From: Nitratifractor salsuginis DSM 16511
GTDB lineage: Bacteria > Campylobacterota > Campylobacteria > Campylobacterales > Sulfurovaceae
Length of the DNA stretch: 64,000 nt
Assembly: GCF_000186245.1 (NCBI RefSeq)
Contig: NC_014935.1
Span: 310,001 to 374,000, forward strand
Reading direction: 5' to 3'
The notes beneath the pieces were generated by a model. It searched no databases. It was given only the letters and a program-made list of their open reading frames with translations, and was not told where the DNA came from. Made by a program: the position numbers and the translations under genes. Below are positions 40,001 through 48,010 of this stretch, one piece after another (the stretch's first letter is position 1; the number at the start of each line of letters is the position of its first letter).

Positions 40001-40875
40001 ATACCTACAACACTCTGGGGGCCCTTACGGAGGCAGACCTGCCCGACGGCACGCGAATTCACTACCTTCTTGACCCCCTCAACCGCCGGATCGCCAAAGA
40101 GGTCAACGGTACAATTACTCAAAAATATCTTTGGGCAGATCTTACTACACTTCTTGCTGTTTATGATAAAGATGACAACTTGGTACAACGCTTCGAATAC
40201 GCCGGAGAGCGTATGCCCGTGGCGATGAGAGACGCCAACGGCAAGAAGTATTATCTGCACTACGACCAGGTCGGCAGTCTCAGAGCCGTCACGGACAGCA
40301 GACACCGACTCGTCAAAGCGATCCGCTACGACAGCTATGGTAATATCCTAAGAGACAGTAACCCGGGATTTAAAGTCCCCTTCGGCTTCGCCGGAGGGCT
40401 TTACGACTCTGATACGGAGTTAACACACTTCGGCTTCAGAGAGTACGATGCCTTCACCGGCAAGTGGACAGCAAAAGACCCGCTCCTCTTCGGAGGAGGG
40501 GACAGCAACCTCTACGGGTATGTGCTGGGGGATCCGGTGGATTTGGTGGATCCAAGTGGAAAAGTTGCTGTTGTTGATGATATTGTAATTGTAGGTATTG
40601 CATTTTTAGGAGCGTGGGCAATATATGAAGCTATCCCACATGCACGAAATCTCGTGAATCAGGCAAATAGTTATTTACCTGATTGGCTCAATAAACAATT
40701 AGATGATCTCATTAACAAGAACACACAAACCAAGGAAAAAGAAGCAAAAAAGAATAGTAACAAACGAAATGATTGTATCGAGCAATGTCTTTATCTGTTG
40801 GAAAGATATGGTGCAGATGAATTTAATAAATGTGTTAGTGAATGTGAAGAGGAAAAAGCATGCAGAGAGGATTGA
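37006..40875 (+). CDS. RHS/YD-repeat polymorphic toxin, full length
   Basis: 1289 residues. A hydrophobic signal peptide (ALFIITLTYLTA) is followed by a Cys-rich region to about residue 235 and a DUF6531-like entry (EPINSYVDPHNQSFQED). Many YD repeats (YRYDKAGRVIEEKIGS, YTYDANGNRKS) form the RHS cocoon. The core ends with GFREYDAFTGKW, NLYGYVLGDP and DLVDPSGK near residue 1180. The last ~105 residues are the variable tip (VVDDIVIVGIAFLG, then Lys-rich and Cys-containing), unrecognised. AAGGAGG at 36997-37003 favours ATG 37009 over 37006. No VgrG, PAAR or TcB/TcA gene is near, so Sec export is the only visible route. The gene after it overlaps by 16 bases and is a candidate immunity gene. Confidence 0.9.
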   Translation: MMIKLRWLVEVIALFIITLTYLTASDYQKALELCEQYYHSSRVYVYGYAYHTKPYDGVWAACSGNCTICSQNLKDVNTTPYWTNRDGGNHRNISKNYTEGNIPKKNYCYYFEHFADHYYCQKCGSSDSNYTAPQNWQPRPDLYYLNGCSQEETGSIEQCAAHKGKTFSRRTKCCTETTCFVPRCEQKDKNFPPLAQNQRTIDTWGEGEDRSAQCSESGGKVQEALFSCKKRYRCVVTTDRCPIERSEPINSYVDPHNQSFQEDIPLDGVEYTLHYSSADINHSALGSGWDLSIDARLFDQTLYLGNGVILAVKPVQEGTRRVVSLGGKEWHFNADGALEMIRDAYTQTPLYRLFYDSDGHLVKIVDSNRQTTRIVYNGDGIATAIVAPTGQRTLLDIDAQGDLAEVQYEDGSSYAFVYDRHRMTEEIDPNGNSFEHYYDEAGRIVKVVDAEQGEWDFATEYGPDGIRRTVTRAAGDTVTYAEELLNNGWLHSTVTLPSGERISYGGSLDEREDRLEDSCGMQSRSLFRQKSDGSLYKDPLTHRRELKQRALSTPSGLNYTERFETRYSYDSQGNRLLGRTRTLGTPLGTSTLTTDYRHHRVKIKSASGKHSEIDYDAAMRKVRRIKPWGLKAIRYRYDKAGRVIEEKIGSRRIRYRYDDRGNLESVTDPLGRITRYVYDLRGRVTEIHYPDGSSESFSYDANGNLLTRTVPTSAEHHFAYNGVNRPVGYTDPEQRSTTYRYDKQRRVIGIDKPSGKTIDLRYAGGRLESIETPEGSTVYAYACSDHPRSIVRGNERIDLRYDGVLPLEVSLGGTLSQTIKYRYDGRFLPVEISYAGRSTALEYDPDGALVHSGDFTITRKGKKRLRLKITDGRYTLKKDFNGYGELSSSRDGTLKLGLVRNQAGQIIFKFEQLHGRFGFYFYRYDKRGRLTKVRKGLRVVESYTYDANGNRKSATLYGKHYEGSTTLDDALQVYGDNTYRYDEDGYLIEKTTPQGTTTYTYNTLGALTEADLPDGTRIHYLLDPLNRRIAKEVNGTITQKYLWADLTTLLAVYDKDDNLVQRFEYAGERMPVAMRDANGKKYYLHYDQVGSLRAVTDSRHRLVKAIRYDSYGNILRDSNPGFKVPFGFAGGLYDSDTELTHFGFREYDAFTGKWTAKDPLLFGGGDSNLYGYVLGDPVDLVDPSGKVAVVDDIVIVGIAFLGAWAIYEAIPHARNLVNQANSYLPDWLNKQLDDLINKNTQTKEKEAKKNSNKRNDCIEQCLYLLERYGADEFNKCVSECEEEKACRED

Positions 40876-41390
40876 CAAGTAGACAGAAGCAGAAAATTAT
40901 TGCTTTTTCTGCGTATTCAAGCTATCAAAAGTTAATGTTTCTTGCTTCGGTATTTTCCTTTGATAAGGGATCTGATGTTGATGACTTGGTAGCAAAATTA
41001 AAAAAAGATATATTAGAGATATCCGCCAGAATAAGTTACGAAATACTTTATCAAATATGGAATGAGTCGCCTGAAATAGAGAATGACACAAAAATGATAT
41101 TCGAAAATCTAAAAATTTCAAAAAATGGGAATGCCAGAAAGATAAAATACATTGATTCAATTGAAGAAGCTAGAATAATTTCATATTTAATCACAAGTGC
41201 CTACAATGACCTTGGGGGAAGACTAGTGCCAGACATAGTCAAAGCTGACGAAAGTAGAATTTCTAAAGCTGTAATCGAGCAGTCAAAAAATATAATTATA
41301 AATCTCTTAACACCATTGTTCAAAAAATTCCCGGAACTAAAAATGGAAAGTGATAAGATATATAATTTATTTGGCGTTTTCCCTTTATAA
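40860..41390 (+). CDS. Candidate immunity protein for the full-length RHS tip
   Basis: 176 residues, AT-rich, no recognised domain, mostly helical and soluble (KKDILEISARISYEILYQIW). It starts inside the end of the RHS gene, the classic toxin-immunity overlap. Role is inferred from position only. Confidence 0.6.
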   Translation: MQRGLTSRQKQKIIAFSAYSSYQKLMFLASVFSFDKGSDVDDLVAKLKKDILEISARISYEILYQIWNESPEIENDTKMIFENLKISKNGNARKIKYIDSIEEARIISYLITSAYNDLGGRLVPDIVKADESRISKAVIEQSKNIIINLLTPLFKKFPELKMESDKIYNLFGVFPL

Positions 41391-41450
41391 GATGGGGCTA
41401 CGAAGTGATCGTAATCGTAGGCATCTTCAAAAAATATCTAAAGACCTTAA

Positions 41451-42290
41451 GACCTCGTAACCCTCCTGGCCGTCTATGATGCAGAGGACCGTCTGCTCCA
41501 ACGCTTCGAATACGCCGGAGAGCGTATGCCCGTGGCGATGAGAGACGCCAACGGCAAGAAGTATTACCTGCACTACGACCAGGTCGGCAGCCTCAGAGCC
41601 GTCACGGACAGAAGACACCGACTCGTCAAAGCGATCCGCTACGACAGCTATGGTAATATCCTAAGAGACAGTAACCCAAGATTCAAAGTCCCCTTCGGCT
41701 TCGCCGGAGGTCTTTACGACTCTGATACCAAATTAACACACTTTGGATTTAGAGAGTATGATGCCTTCACAGGCAAATGGACTGCCAAAGATCCGCTCCT
41801 CTTCGGAGGAGGGGACAGCAACCTCTATGGGTATGTGCTGGGGGATCCGGTTAATTTGGTGGATCCGTGGGGTTTGACCGATGTCAACTCCGGGGGAGGA
41901 GGAGGTGCCGGATTTATGGCCGGCTTTGGTGGAGCGAACGTCCATTTCCATATCAACTGTAGTTCTAATGGATGCTTTAAAGTAACAACCATTTGCGGGA
42001 GAGTCGGCCTGGGTATTGGATTCAATGTTGGTCTAGAAGGAAATGCGGGTATCGATCCTAACGGCACATATGGCAAAGATTGTGACGGAGAGCCGAAAAA
42101 GTGTACATACGATTGGAGCTTGGGAATTGGAGGGGATTTGCACTTTGGAGCTTTTGGCACAGGAGGTAGTATTGGATACGGCTCTTCGGGCGGAAGTGCA
42201 ATATTGGATTTGGGAATTCCTGAAACCGGTTATGGTTTGGATATTGGCGGTGGTATTGAAGCTTGTCTGATTATTACATGTCCATTGTAA
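41451..42290 (+). CDS. RHS cassette 1: core 3' end plus Gly-rich tip
   Basis: The frame is open from 41451 after TAA; the first ATG is 41526 (254 residues from there). Residues up to DPVNLVDPWGL copy the RHS core of 37006; the tip is new. It is Gly/Ser-rich with beta character (GAGFMAGFGGANVHFHINC, YGSSGGSAILDLGI) and Cys pairs, ending CLIITCPL. This might be a membrane-acting domain. No signal peptide or promoter is seen, so it is probably a silent donor cassette or remnant. Its first two thirds are nearly identical to cassette 5 (46168). Confidence 0.7.
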   Translation, partial: DLVTLLAVYDAEDRLLQRFEYAGERMPVAMRDANGKKYYLHYDQVGSLRAVTDRRHRLVKAIRYDSYGNILRDSNPRFKVPFGFAGGLYDSDTKLTHFGFREYDAFTGKWTAKDPLLFGGGDSNLYGYVLGDPVNLVDPWGLTDVNSGGGGGAGFMAGFGGANVHFHINCSSNGCFKVTTICGRVGLGIGFNVGLEGNAGIDPNGTYGKDCDGEPKKCTYDWSLGIGGDLHFGAFGTGGSIGYGSSGGSAILDLGIPETGYGLDIGGGIEACLIITCPL

Positions 42291-42300
42291 TTATTTAATC

Positions 42301-42567
42301 ATGAAAAAAATGAAAACCTCAGATAAGAAATTTGCTTTTTTTATTTGGATTGAAATATTTTTGATTTTAATTTTTGCAAATTTTGAGACGACAAAACCCT
42401 TTATAAAGTATATGTTATTTATGTTTTTCATGACAGTAATTTATGGATATGCTAGGAGAGGTTTTATTAATTATTTTAGAATAGAGAATGATTATGTAAA
42501 ATATATATTAGTGATGGGTATTCTTTTTTTTATTATTGCGTTATTATTTACAGCGATTACTTGGTAA
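42301..42567 (+). CDS. Small membrane protein, candidate immunity (cassette 1)
   Basis: 88 residues with about three membrane helices (WIEIFLILIFANF, YMLFMFFMTVIYG, ILVMGILFFIIALLF). It starts 10 bases after the cassette 1 tip. Position and topology suggest immunity to a membrane-acting tip; no family recognised. Confidence 0.5.
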   Translation: MKKMKTSDKKFAFFIWIEIFLILIFANFETTKPFIKYMLFMFFMTVIYGYARRGFINYFRIENDYVKYILVMGILFFIIALLFTAITW

Positions 42568-42653
42568 AGAAGCAAGGCAAGATAACAATATGGTATGATA
42601 ATTGATTTTCCCCAAAATTCAGGTCTAAATCTGAATAGGGATCATTTACTATA

Positions 42654-43304
42654 ATGGACACGAACGGTACAAAGTATTACCTGCACTACGACCAGGTCGG
42701 CAGCCTCAGAGCCGTCACGGACAGGAGACACCGACTCGTCAAAGCGATCCGCTACGACAGCTATGGTAATATCCTAAAAGACAGTAACCCGGGATTTAAA
42801 GTCCCCTTCGGCTTCGCCGGAGGGCTCTATGACAGAGATACGAAGCTTGTCCACTTCGGCTTCAGAGAGTACGATCCCTTCACCGGCAAATGGACCTCCA
42901 AAGACCCGCTCCTCTTCGGAGGAGGGGACAGTAACCTCTATGGGTATGTGCTGGGGGATCCGGTGGATCTGGTGGATCCAAGAGGAACAGACTGTATAAG
43001 CAAATGTTTATTAAATTATCCCGGTTCATGGATATATTTGGGCTCCTTGTCCCCACTTGCAAATTTAAAAACGCCATCAGAATTCGCAAGTGCGCGAAGG
43101 AGAAGTCCTAATGCTTCTCCATGGACTAGTGTGGATAGAAGATTTGGGTTAAAACCAAGAGGAGGAGCCATTACGAGAGGAAAACCCATAGGAAAATTGG
43201 GAACTATTGCCATTGGTATCGGGGCTTTTTCAACAGGGTATTTTTTGGGTGCTTTGGCGAATTGTTCATTAAAATGTAACGGTTATTGTAGTAGTCTGAA
43301 ATGA
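42654..43304 (+). CDS. RHS cassette 2: core 3' end plus short tip
   Basis: 216 residues. It starts with ATG in ATGGACACGAACGGT, at the point where other cassettes enter the core (DxNGxKYYLHYDQVG), and runs through NLYGYVLGDPVDLVDPRG. The tip (~105 residues) has TDCISKCLLNYPG, an Arg/Ser-rich stretch, a hydrophobic segment (LGTIAIGIGAFSTGYFLG) and four Cys at the end. Unrecognised. The stop overlaps the next gene by 4 bases. Confidence 0.7.
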   Translation: MDTNGTKYYLHYDQVGSLRAVTDRRHRLVKAIRYDSYGNILKDSNPGFKVPFGFAGGLYDRDTKLVHFGFREYDPFTGKWTSKDPLLFGGGDSNLYGYVLGDPVDLVDPRGTDCISKCLLNYPGSWIYLGSLSPLANLKTPSEFASARRRSPNASPWTSVDRRFGLKPRGGAITRGKPIGKLGTIAIGIGAFSTGYFLGALANCSLKCNGYCSSLK

Positions 43305-43846
43305 TATATCTAATACTCATTTTCACCGTTGTGATCTTTGCACTTATTTATGACAGATTGAAATATACTAGTGTACGAGATTGGATGTCGGAAATTGAAA
43401 AGCATTTTGCGGAAATCTGCAAAAAAGATATTAGTTATATTCCCGAGGAATATAATCTATTATCAAAAAAGCAAAAACACTTTCTTGACAATCTATCAAA
43501 ATACTTGAATTGTGAAAAACTCCCATATCTGTTGGATAAAAAAATCTATAATATATTTTGTCTTTCCATAAAAAATATAAATATTACCTTAAATAAATTT
43601 CTTTTTAGGCATAATAATCATTACTGTTCGCATGCTGTTTATGATTTGTTGTATTTTATAGACAGGCAATATCAAAAATACATAGAAATAAACAAGGATA
43701 TAAATCTTCATGCACTCAATACTAAGTTGTTTGGTAAAGAGAAAATCGATGATGAAGAATTATTGCATACAATTTTGGATATGACTTTAAAAGATTTTGT
43801 AATAAGATTTAGTGTTTTATGCAATTACGATACCAATCAAACCTAA
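43301..43846 (+). CDS. Candidate immunity protein (cassette 2)
   Basis: 181 residues, AT-rich, with an N-terminal membrane anchor (MIYLILIFTVVIFALIYD) and a helical cytoplasmic or periplasmic domain. No known family recognised. The ATGA overlap with the tip indicates coupled expression. Confidence 0.55.
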   Translation: MIYLILIFTVVIFALIYDRLKYTSVRDWMSEIEKHFAEICKKDISYIPEEYNLLSKKQKHFLDNLSKYLNCEKLPYLLDKKIYNIFCLSIKNINITLNKFLFRHNNHYCSHAVYDLLYFIDRQYQKYIEINKDINLHALNTKLFGKEKIDDEELLHTILDMTLKDFVIRFSVLCNYDTNQT

Positions 43847-43877
43847 TATATCACATAATCCAAGAATCTTAGTCGCC

Positions 43878-43947
43878 ATAGGGTAATCCCCCCGAAAAAC
43901 CACTCTTCCCGTAAATAGGAGTCAGACGTTGAATATTTACCATAACA
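43878..43947 (+). repeat. Pre-cassette element, copy before cassette 3
   Basis: AGGGTAATCCCCCCGAAAAA followed by CTCTTCCCGTAAATAGG and GTCAGACGTTGAA, ending at the core entry point. Related copies: 45010-45080 (near full length), 48011-48043 (3' part) and a short remnant at 42634-42654. It may be an eroded insertion-sequence end or a recombination site. Confidence 0.6.
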
Positions 43948-44652
43948 GACAGCAATGGCAAGAAGTATTATCTGCACTACGACCAGGTCGGCAGCCTCAG
44001 AGCCGTCACGGACAGGAGACACCGACTCGTCAAAGCGATCCGCTACGACAGCTATGGTAATATCCTAAAAGACAGTAACCCGGGATTTAAAGTCCCCTTC
44101 GGCTTCGCCGGAGGTCTTTACGACTCTGATACGGAGTTAACACACTTCGGCTTCAGAGAGTATGACCCCTTCACCGGCAAGTGGACCTCCAAAGACCCGC
44201 TCCTCTTCGGAGGAGGGGACAGTAACCTCTATGGGTATGTGCTGGGGGATCCGGTTGGTGGGTTTGACCCGATAGGTCTTTGGACTTTTGGAATCTCATT
44301 TAACTTTGGTTGGGGTGGTGGAGCCGGAGTTATAACGGGACTGAATTTTGTCTTCGATGGACATTGGAATTTTCAAATACAGTGGATCAAAGGAGCCGGA
44401 GGATACGCAGGTTTGGGGTTTGGAGGAACGATTGATCTTGAATGGTCAAATGCAGAATGTGTACAAGATTTAACAGGTTATGGTTATCAGCATGGTGCTG
44501 ATGGACGAATTATTTTAGATTTGGAGGGTGGTGCATTTGGTGGTAACGGCTACAATGGATATTATGGTGGCATAGGTTTTGGATTAAATCTTGGTATTCC
44601 TTTTGGTTATGGTTTTTACGGTACACATACAAAGACGATATGGGAATACTAA
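43933..44652 (+). pseudogene. RHS cassette 3: startless core plus Gly-rich tip
   Basis: The core frame opens right after TGA with ATA-TTT-ACC and has no ATG, GTG or TTG until GTG 44239, inside GYVLGDP. The tip after GGFDPIGL is Gly/aromatic-rich (WTFGISFNFGWGGGAG, GNGYNGYYGGIGFGLNLG) and looks beta-rich and possibly membrane-inserting. Because the core lacks a start, the cassette is probably silent unless recombined behind the full-length gene. Confidence 0.65.
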
Positions 44653-44653
44653 T

Positions 44654-45010
44654 ATGCTACTACAAAAATGTATCCTCTTTTTAATTATAGTTTTTAGTTG
44701 TACATTCTTATCAATGTTGATATATGCAATATCAAGAATGCTTATAGGATACAAATTAGAAAAATTTTATCAAGAAAAGATGACGGATATATTTCCAGGA
44801 TACGGAAATCCTAATAAATTTAATCGAACATATGGAATGGGGCCACTAAACTTTATCCGATTTGAAGATAAATTGTATCACAATGATAGTGTATTCGATA
44901 TTATCGATAAAAGACTAATATTGGTTGCAAAAATATCAGGTTTTATCTTTTATATATCGCTTGCTGTGATATTGTTATCAATATTGGGAATATTTTTAAA
45001 AAAGTGTTGA
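44654..45010 (+). CDS. Small membrane protein, candidate immunity (cassette 3)
   Basis: 118 residues from ATG 44654, just after the tip stop. Two membrane helices (ILFLIIVFSCTFLSMLIYA; ISGFIFYISLAVILLSILG) flank a polar middle. No family recognised. Confidence 0.5.
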   Translation: MLLQKCILFLIIVFSCTFLSMLIYAISRMLIGYKLEKFYQEKMTDIFPGYGNPNKFNRTYGMGPLNFIRFEDKLYHNDSVFDIIDKRLILVAKISGFIFYISLAVILLSILGIFLKKC

Positions 45011-45080
45011 TAGGGTAATCCCCCCGAAAAACTGCTCTTCCCGTAAATAGGGTCCAGACGTTGAACATTTACTATAACAG
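45010..45080 (+). repeat. Pre-cassette element, copy before cassette 4
   Basis: Close copy of 43878-43947 with GTCCAGACGTTGAACATTT at its end; the would-be start codon is ACA here. Confidence 0.6.
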
Positions 45081-45823
45081 ACGCCAACGGCAAGAAGTAT
45101 TACCTGCACTACGACCAGGTCGGCAGCCTCAGAGCCGTCACGGACAGGAGACATCGACTCGTCAAAGCGATCCGCTACGATAGCTATGGTAATATCCTAA
45201 GAGACAGTAACCCAGGATTTAAAGTCCCCTTCGGCTTCGCCGGAGGGCTCTATGACAGAGATACGAGGCTTGTCCACTTCGGCTTCAGAGAGTATGACCC
45301 CTTCACCGGCAAATGGACAGCAAAAGACCCAATTGGCTTTGCTGGTGGAGACAGCAACCTCTACGGGTATGTGCTGGGGGATCCGGTTAATTTGGTGGAT
45401 CCGATGGGGTTATTGACAGAGCTTTATATATGGGAAGGTGTAGGATATGGAGAATCTGCATTTGGACATGTTTCCATAGGAATTAACAATATTTCATATT
45501 CTTGGGGACCGAAAGGTATGGATATTAGAAATTTAGATAATTATATTAAAATTCAGACCAATTTTAGAAATGGAATCCGTCTAACATTACCATTAACAAC
45601 TGCACAAGAAAAGGTATTTGCTAAATATTTAAAAAATTATAGCAATAATAATAGTTATTGGTTCCCGGGTAATGTATGTACTGACCCGATAAACAAGGGA
45701 TTGAGGAACCTCGGATTTGATTTTGATCCTCAAACTGTTCCAATGGCTTTGTACTTAGAATTGATTCATACAGGCATCGGGAGAAACCCCACATATATAC
45801 GTAAGAGGATGAAATATCAATGA
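45068..45823 (+). pseudogene. RHS cassette 4: startless core plus permuted-papain-like tip
   Basis: The core is open from ACA-TTT-ACT with no start until GTG 45371. The core differs from its neighbours at KDPIGFAGGD, suggesting a separate origin. The tip after DPMGL shows FGHVSIGINNISYSWGPKG and, about 100 residues later, GNVCTDPINKGLRNLG. His before Cys in this order recalls circularly permuted papain-like enzymes (NlpC/P60 or LRAT type), a class used by polymorphic toxins. This assignment is tentative. The stop overlaps the next gene by 4 bases. Confidence 0.6.
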
Positions 45824-46134
45824 GGAGGATTCTTAGTATTTTTTTAATAGCGATTTTTGTTTATTCGCTATTTTTTATCTTAGCTATCTTCAAGTATAAA
45901 TTTGTAAAATTTAATGATATTGATATAAATAAAGATGAGATATTGTCTCCTTCTGAAATAGATTATATTTTAGAAAGCGATGTACGGTATAGGTGTTATA
46001 GCGATGACAAAAAATATACTTATTATAATAATCTACCAGATAAAAAGGGGTGCAAAAAGATCAGTTTAGAGATTTATTCGCTTAAAGATGGATTGCCGAT
46101 TAAAGAGGTGAATGTTTCGGATTTTTTAAAGTAA
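45820..46134 (+). CDS. Membrane-anchored EF-hand-like protein, candidate immunity (cassette 4)
   Basis: 104 residues with one N-terminal membrane helix (IFLIAIFVYSLFFILAIF) and, right after it, a canonical-looking EF-hand loop, DINKDEILSPSE (ligands at 1, 3, 5 and 12; Glu in place of Gly at 6). The periplasmic part carries two Cys. Partner of the cassette 4 tip by ATGA overlap. Confidence 0.55.
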   Translation: MRRILSIFLIAIFVYSLFFILAIFKYKFVKFNDIDINKDEILSPSEIDYILESDVRYRCYSDDKKYTYYNNLPDKKGCKKISLEIYSLKDGLPIKEVNVSDFLK

Positions 46135-46167
46135 TAAATAAAATCGGGATATGGGTCAGCAATATGG

Positions 46168-47010
46168 ATGTCTGACGACAAGAGTGTAACCCTCCTGGCC
46201 GTCTATGACCGAGAGGACCGTCTGCTCCAACGCTTCGAATACGCCGGAGAGCGTATGCCCGTGGCGATGAGAGACGCCAACGGCAAGAAGTATTATCTGC
46301 ACTACGACCAGGTCGGCAGCCTCAGAGCCGTCACGGACAGCAGACACCGACTCGTCAAAGCGATCCGCTACGACAGCTATGGTAATATCCTAAGAGACAG
46401 TAACCCAAGATTCCAAGTCCCCTTCGGCTTCGCCGGAGGGCTCTATGACAGAGATACGAAGCTTGTCCACTTCGGCTTCAGAGAGTACGATCCCTTCACC
46501 GGCAAATGGACCTCCAAAGACCCGCTCCTCTTCGGAGGAGGGGACAGCAACCTCTACGGGTATGTGCTGGGGGATCCGGTTAATTTGGTGGATCCGTGGG
46601 GTTTGACCGATGTCAACTCCGGGGGAGGAGCAGGTGCCGGATTTATGGCCGGCTTTGGTGGAGCGAACGTCCATTTCCATATCAACTGTAGTTCTAATGG
46701 ATGCTTTAAAATAACAACCATTTGCGGGAGGGTCGGCCTGGGTATTGGATTCAATGTTGGTCTAGAAGGAAATGCGGGTATCGATCCTAGCGGCACATAT
46801 GGCAAAGATTGTGACGGAGAGCCGAAAAAGTGTACATACGATTGGAGCTTGGGAATTGGAGGGGATTTGCACTTTGGGATAGAAGGATTTGGAGGTAGTA
46901 TATCATATGGTTCAGGGGGGAGCAGTGTAATTGGGGATTTGCCTTTCGGGGGAGGATTGGATATCGGTGCTGGTATTGAAGCCTGTTTGGTTATTTCATG
47001 CCCACTTTGA
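46168..47010 (+). CDS. RHS cassette 5: core 3' end plus Gly-rich tip
   Basis: 280 residues from ATG 46168 (MSDDKSVTLLAVYD). The core and the first ~100 tip residues nearly equal cassette 1. The sequences part after GGDLHFG: here they continue GIEGFGGSISYGSGGSS and end CLVISCPL. No signal peptide. A weak or absent ribosome site makes expression doubtful. Confidence 0.7.
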   Translation: MSDDKSVTLLAVYDREDRLLQRFEYAGERMPVAMRDANGKKYYLHYDQVGSLRAVTDSRHRLVKAIRYDSYGNILRDSNPRFQVPFGFAGGLYDRDTKLVHFGFREYDPFTGKWTSKDPLLFGGGDSNLYGYVLGDPVNLVDPWGLTDVNSGGGAGAGFMAGFGGANVHFHINCSSNGCFKITTICGRVGLGIGFNVGLEGNAGIDPSGTYGKDCDGEPKKCTYDWSLGIGGDLHFGIEGFGGSISYGSGGSSVIGDLPFGGGLDIGAGIEACLVISCPL

Positions 47011-47013
47011 ATT

Positions 47014-47388
47014 ATGGATCGTATGATGTGCAAAAAAATTATTTCTATACTCATAAAAATTGGTGAAAATAAAAAAATTACTCATTTAAAAAAAAACCTT
47101 CGTCCGCATTGGATGAAGTTGGTGTTTTTATCAATGACTTTTATTGTATTTGCCATATATAATGCTGGATTTATCTTGCATTCGAATATATTTTTAAAAT
47201 CATTTGTTTTGTTTGTTATATTTATAATATCTATTCTTGGATTAGTCCAAGGATTTATGATATTTGAAGAAGCTGAAGGGGATTTACAGTATAGTTTTTG
47301 GAGGATTAATTATTGTTTTTCTTTTTTAATCGTTTTCGCAATATCTATTTATATATTATATTTAATAATTTCTTTATGGCTATATTGA
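47014..47388 (+). CDS. Small membrane protein, candidate immunity (cassette 5)
   Basis: 124 residues, AT-rich, with about three to four membrane helices (LVFLSMTFIVFAIYNAGF, FVLFVIFIISILGLVQGF, YCFSFLIVFAISIYILYL). It is unlike the gene that follows cassette 1 although the two tips share most of their sequence. ATG 47029 is an alternative start. Confidence 0.5.
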   Translation: MDRMMCKKIISILIKIGENKKITHLKKNLRPHWMKLVFLSMTFIVFAIYNAGFILHSNIFLKSFVLFVIFIISILGLVQGFMIFEEAEGDLQYSFWRINYCFSFLIVFAISIYILYLIISLWLY

Positions 47389-47434
47389 CCATGGTCCGAC
47401 TGCACAATGTATAATGTAGGAGATGCAGGAGTGA

Positions 47435-47582
47435 CAGTACGGAAAAGAGGCTTATGAGATCATTGGAGACTGGATTGGATTTTATAACCGGAAACGTGAA
47501 CATTCGGTGCTGCATTACAAAACACCGGCAGAGGTGTTTCGTTTAGCGGCTTAGGTGTGCAGAAAGGGAGGGGTCATTACAA
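47435..47582 (+). mobile_element. IS3-family transposase 3' remnant
   Basis: Translation from 47435 to the TAG at 47552-47554 gives the C-terminus of an IS3-type integrase (IGFYNRKREHSVLHYKTP, then AEVFRLAA). Everything upstream of this is lost. The likely right end of the element is near GGGGTCATTACA (about 47571-47582). The remnant has replaced the RHS core of one cassette. Confidence 0.7.
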
Positions 47583-47722
47583 AAGATTACAGCCGCGCAA
47601 CTCCAGTGATTACAAACATTAAATACCATACCATAGAATGGTATGGACCGATAGGGAATTATGAAAATGCCGGTGCAGCTATTGGGGCTGTTATAGGTTC
47701 CGGTTTCTCTGGTAGTTGGTGA
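47583..47722 (+). pseudogene. Orphan toxin tip left by IS insertion
   Basis: Just downstream of the IS remnant, in the same frame, runs an open tail (KDYSRATPVITNIKYHTIEW, then GNYENAGAAIGAVIGSGF) to TGA at 47720-47722. It has no RHS core before it and no start. Gly/Ala-rich end and position before a membrane protein gene mark it as the stump of another tip. Confidence 0.5.
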
Positions 47723-47728
47723 TTGATA

Positions 47729-47998
47729 ATGCATGAATGTACCTGGACAGGATTTATCGGCTTCATCTTTGGATTCTTATTCTTTTTATTTGGCGCCATA
47801 TTGGCTATTGTCATTACTATACAACATTTCATCTTTGGGATGAAAAAGGGGTTCTTTTTCAAGTATGGAGGGACGCCTTCAAATAATCCTTTTACGAATG
47901 TGCTTTTTTTTGGATTGATGGCAGCAATAGGTATTTATGCTGTCTGCTTTGACTTACCTTCTATAATTATAAAATACTGGCGATGCTTGCAAGGTTGA
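47729..47998 (+). CDS. Small membrane protein, candidate immunity (orphan tip)
   Basis: 89 residues from ATG 47729 with two to three helices (FIGFIFGFLFFLFGAILAIV, VLFFGLMAAIGIYAVCF). It follows the orphan tip by 6 bases, as in the other cassettes. Resembles integral membrane proteins found near toxin genes; no family named. Confidence 0.5.
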   Translation: MHECTWTGFIGFIFGFLFFLFGAILAIVITIQHFIFGMKKGFFFKYGGTPSNNPFTNVLFFGLMAAIGIYAVCFDLPSIIIKYWRCLQG

Positions 47999-48010
47999 AA
48001 ATACGTCAGA

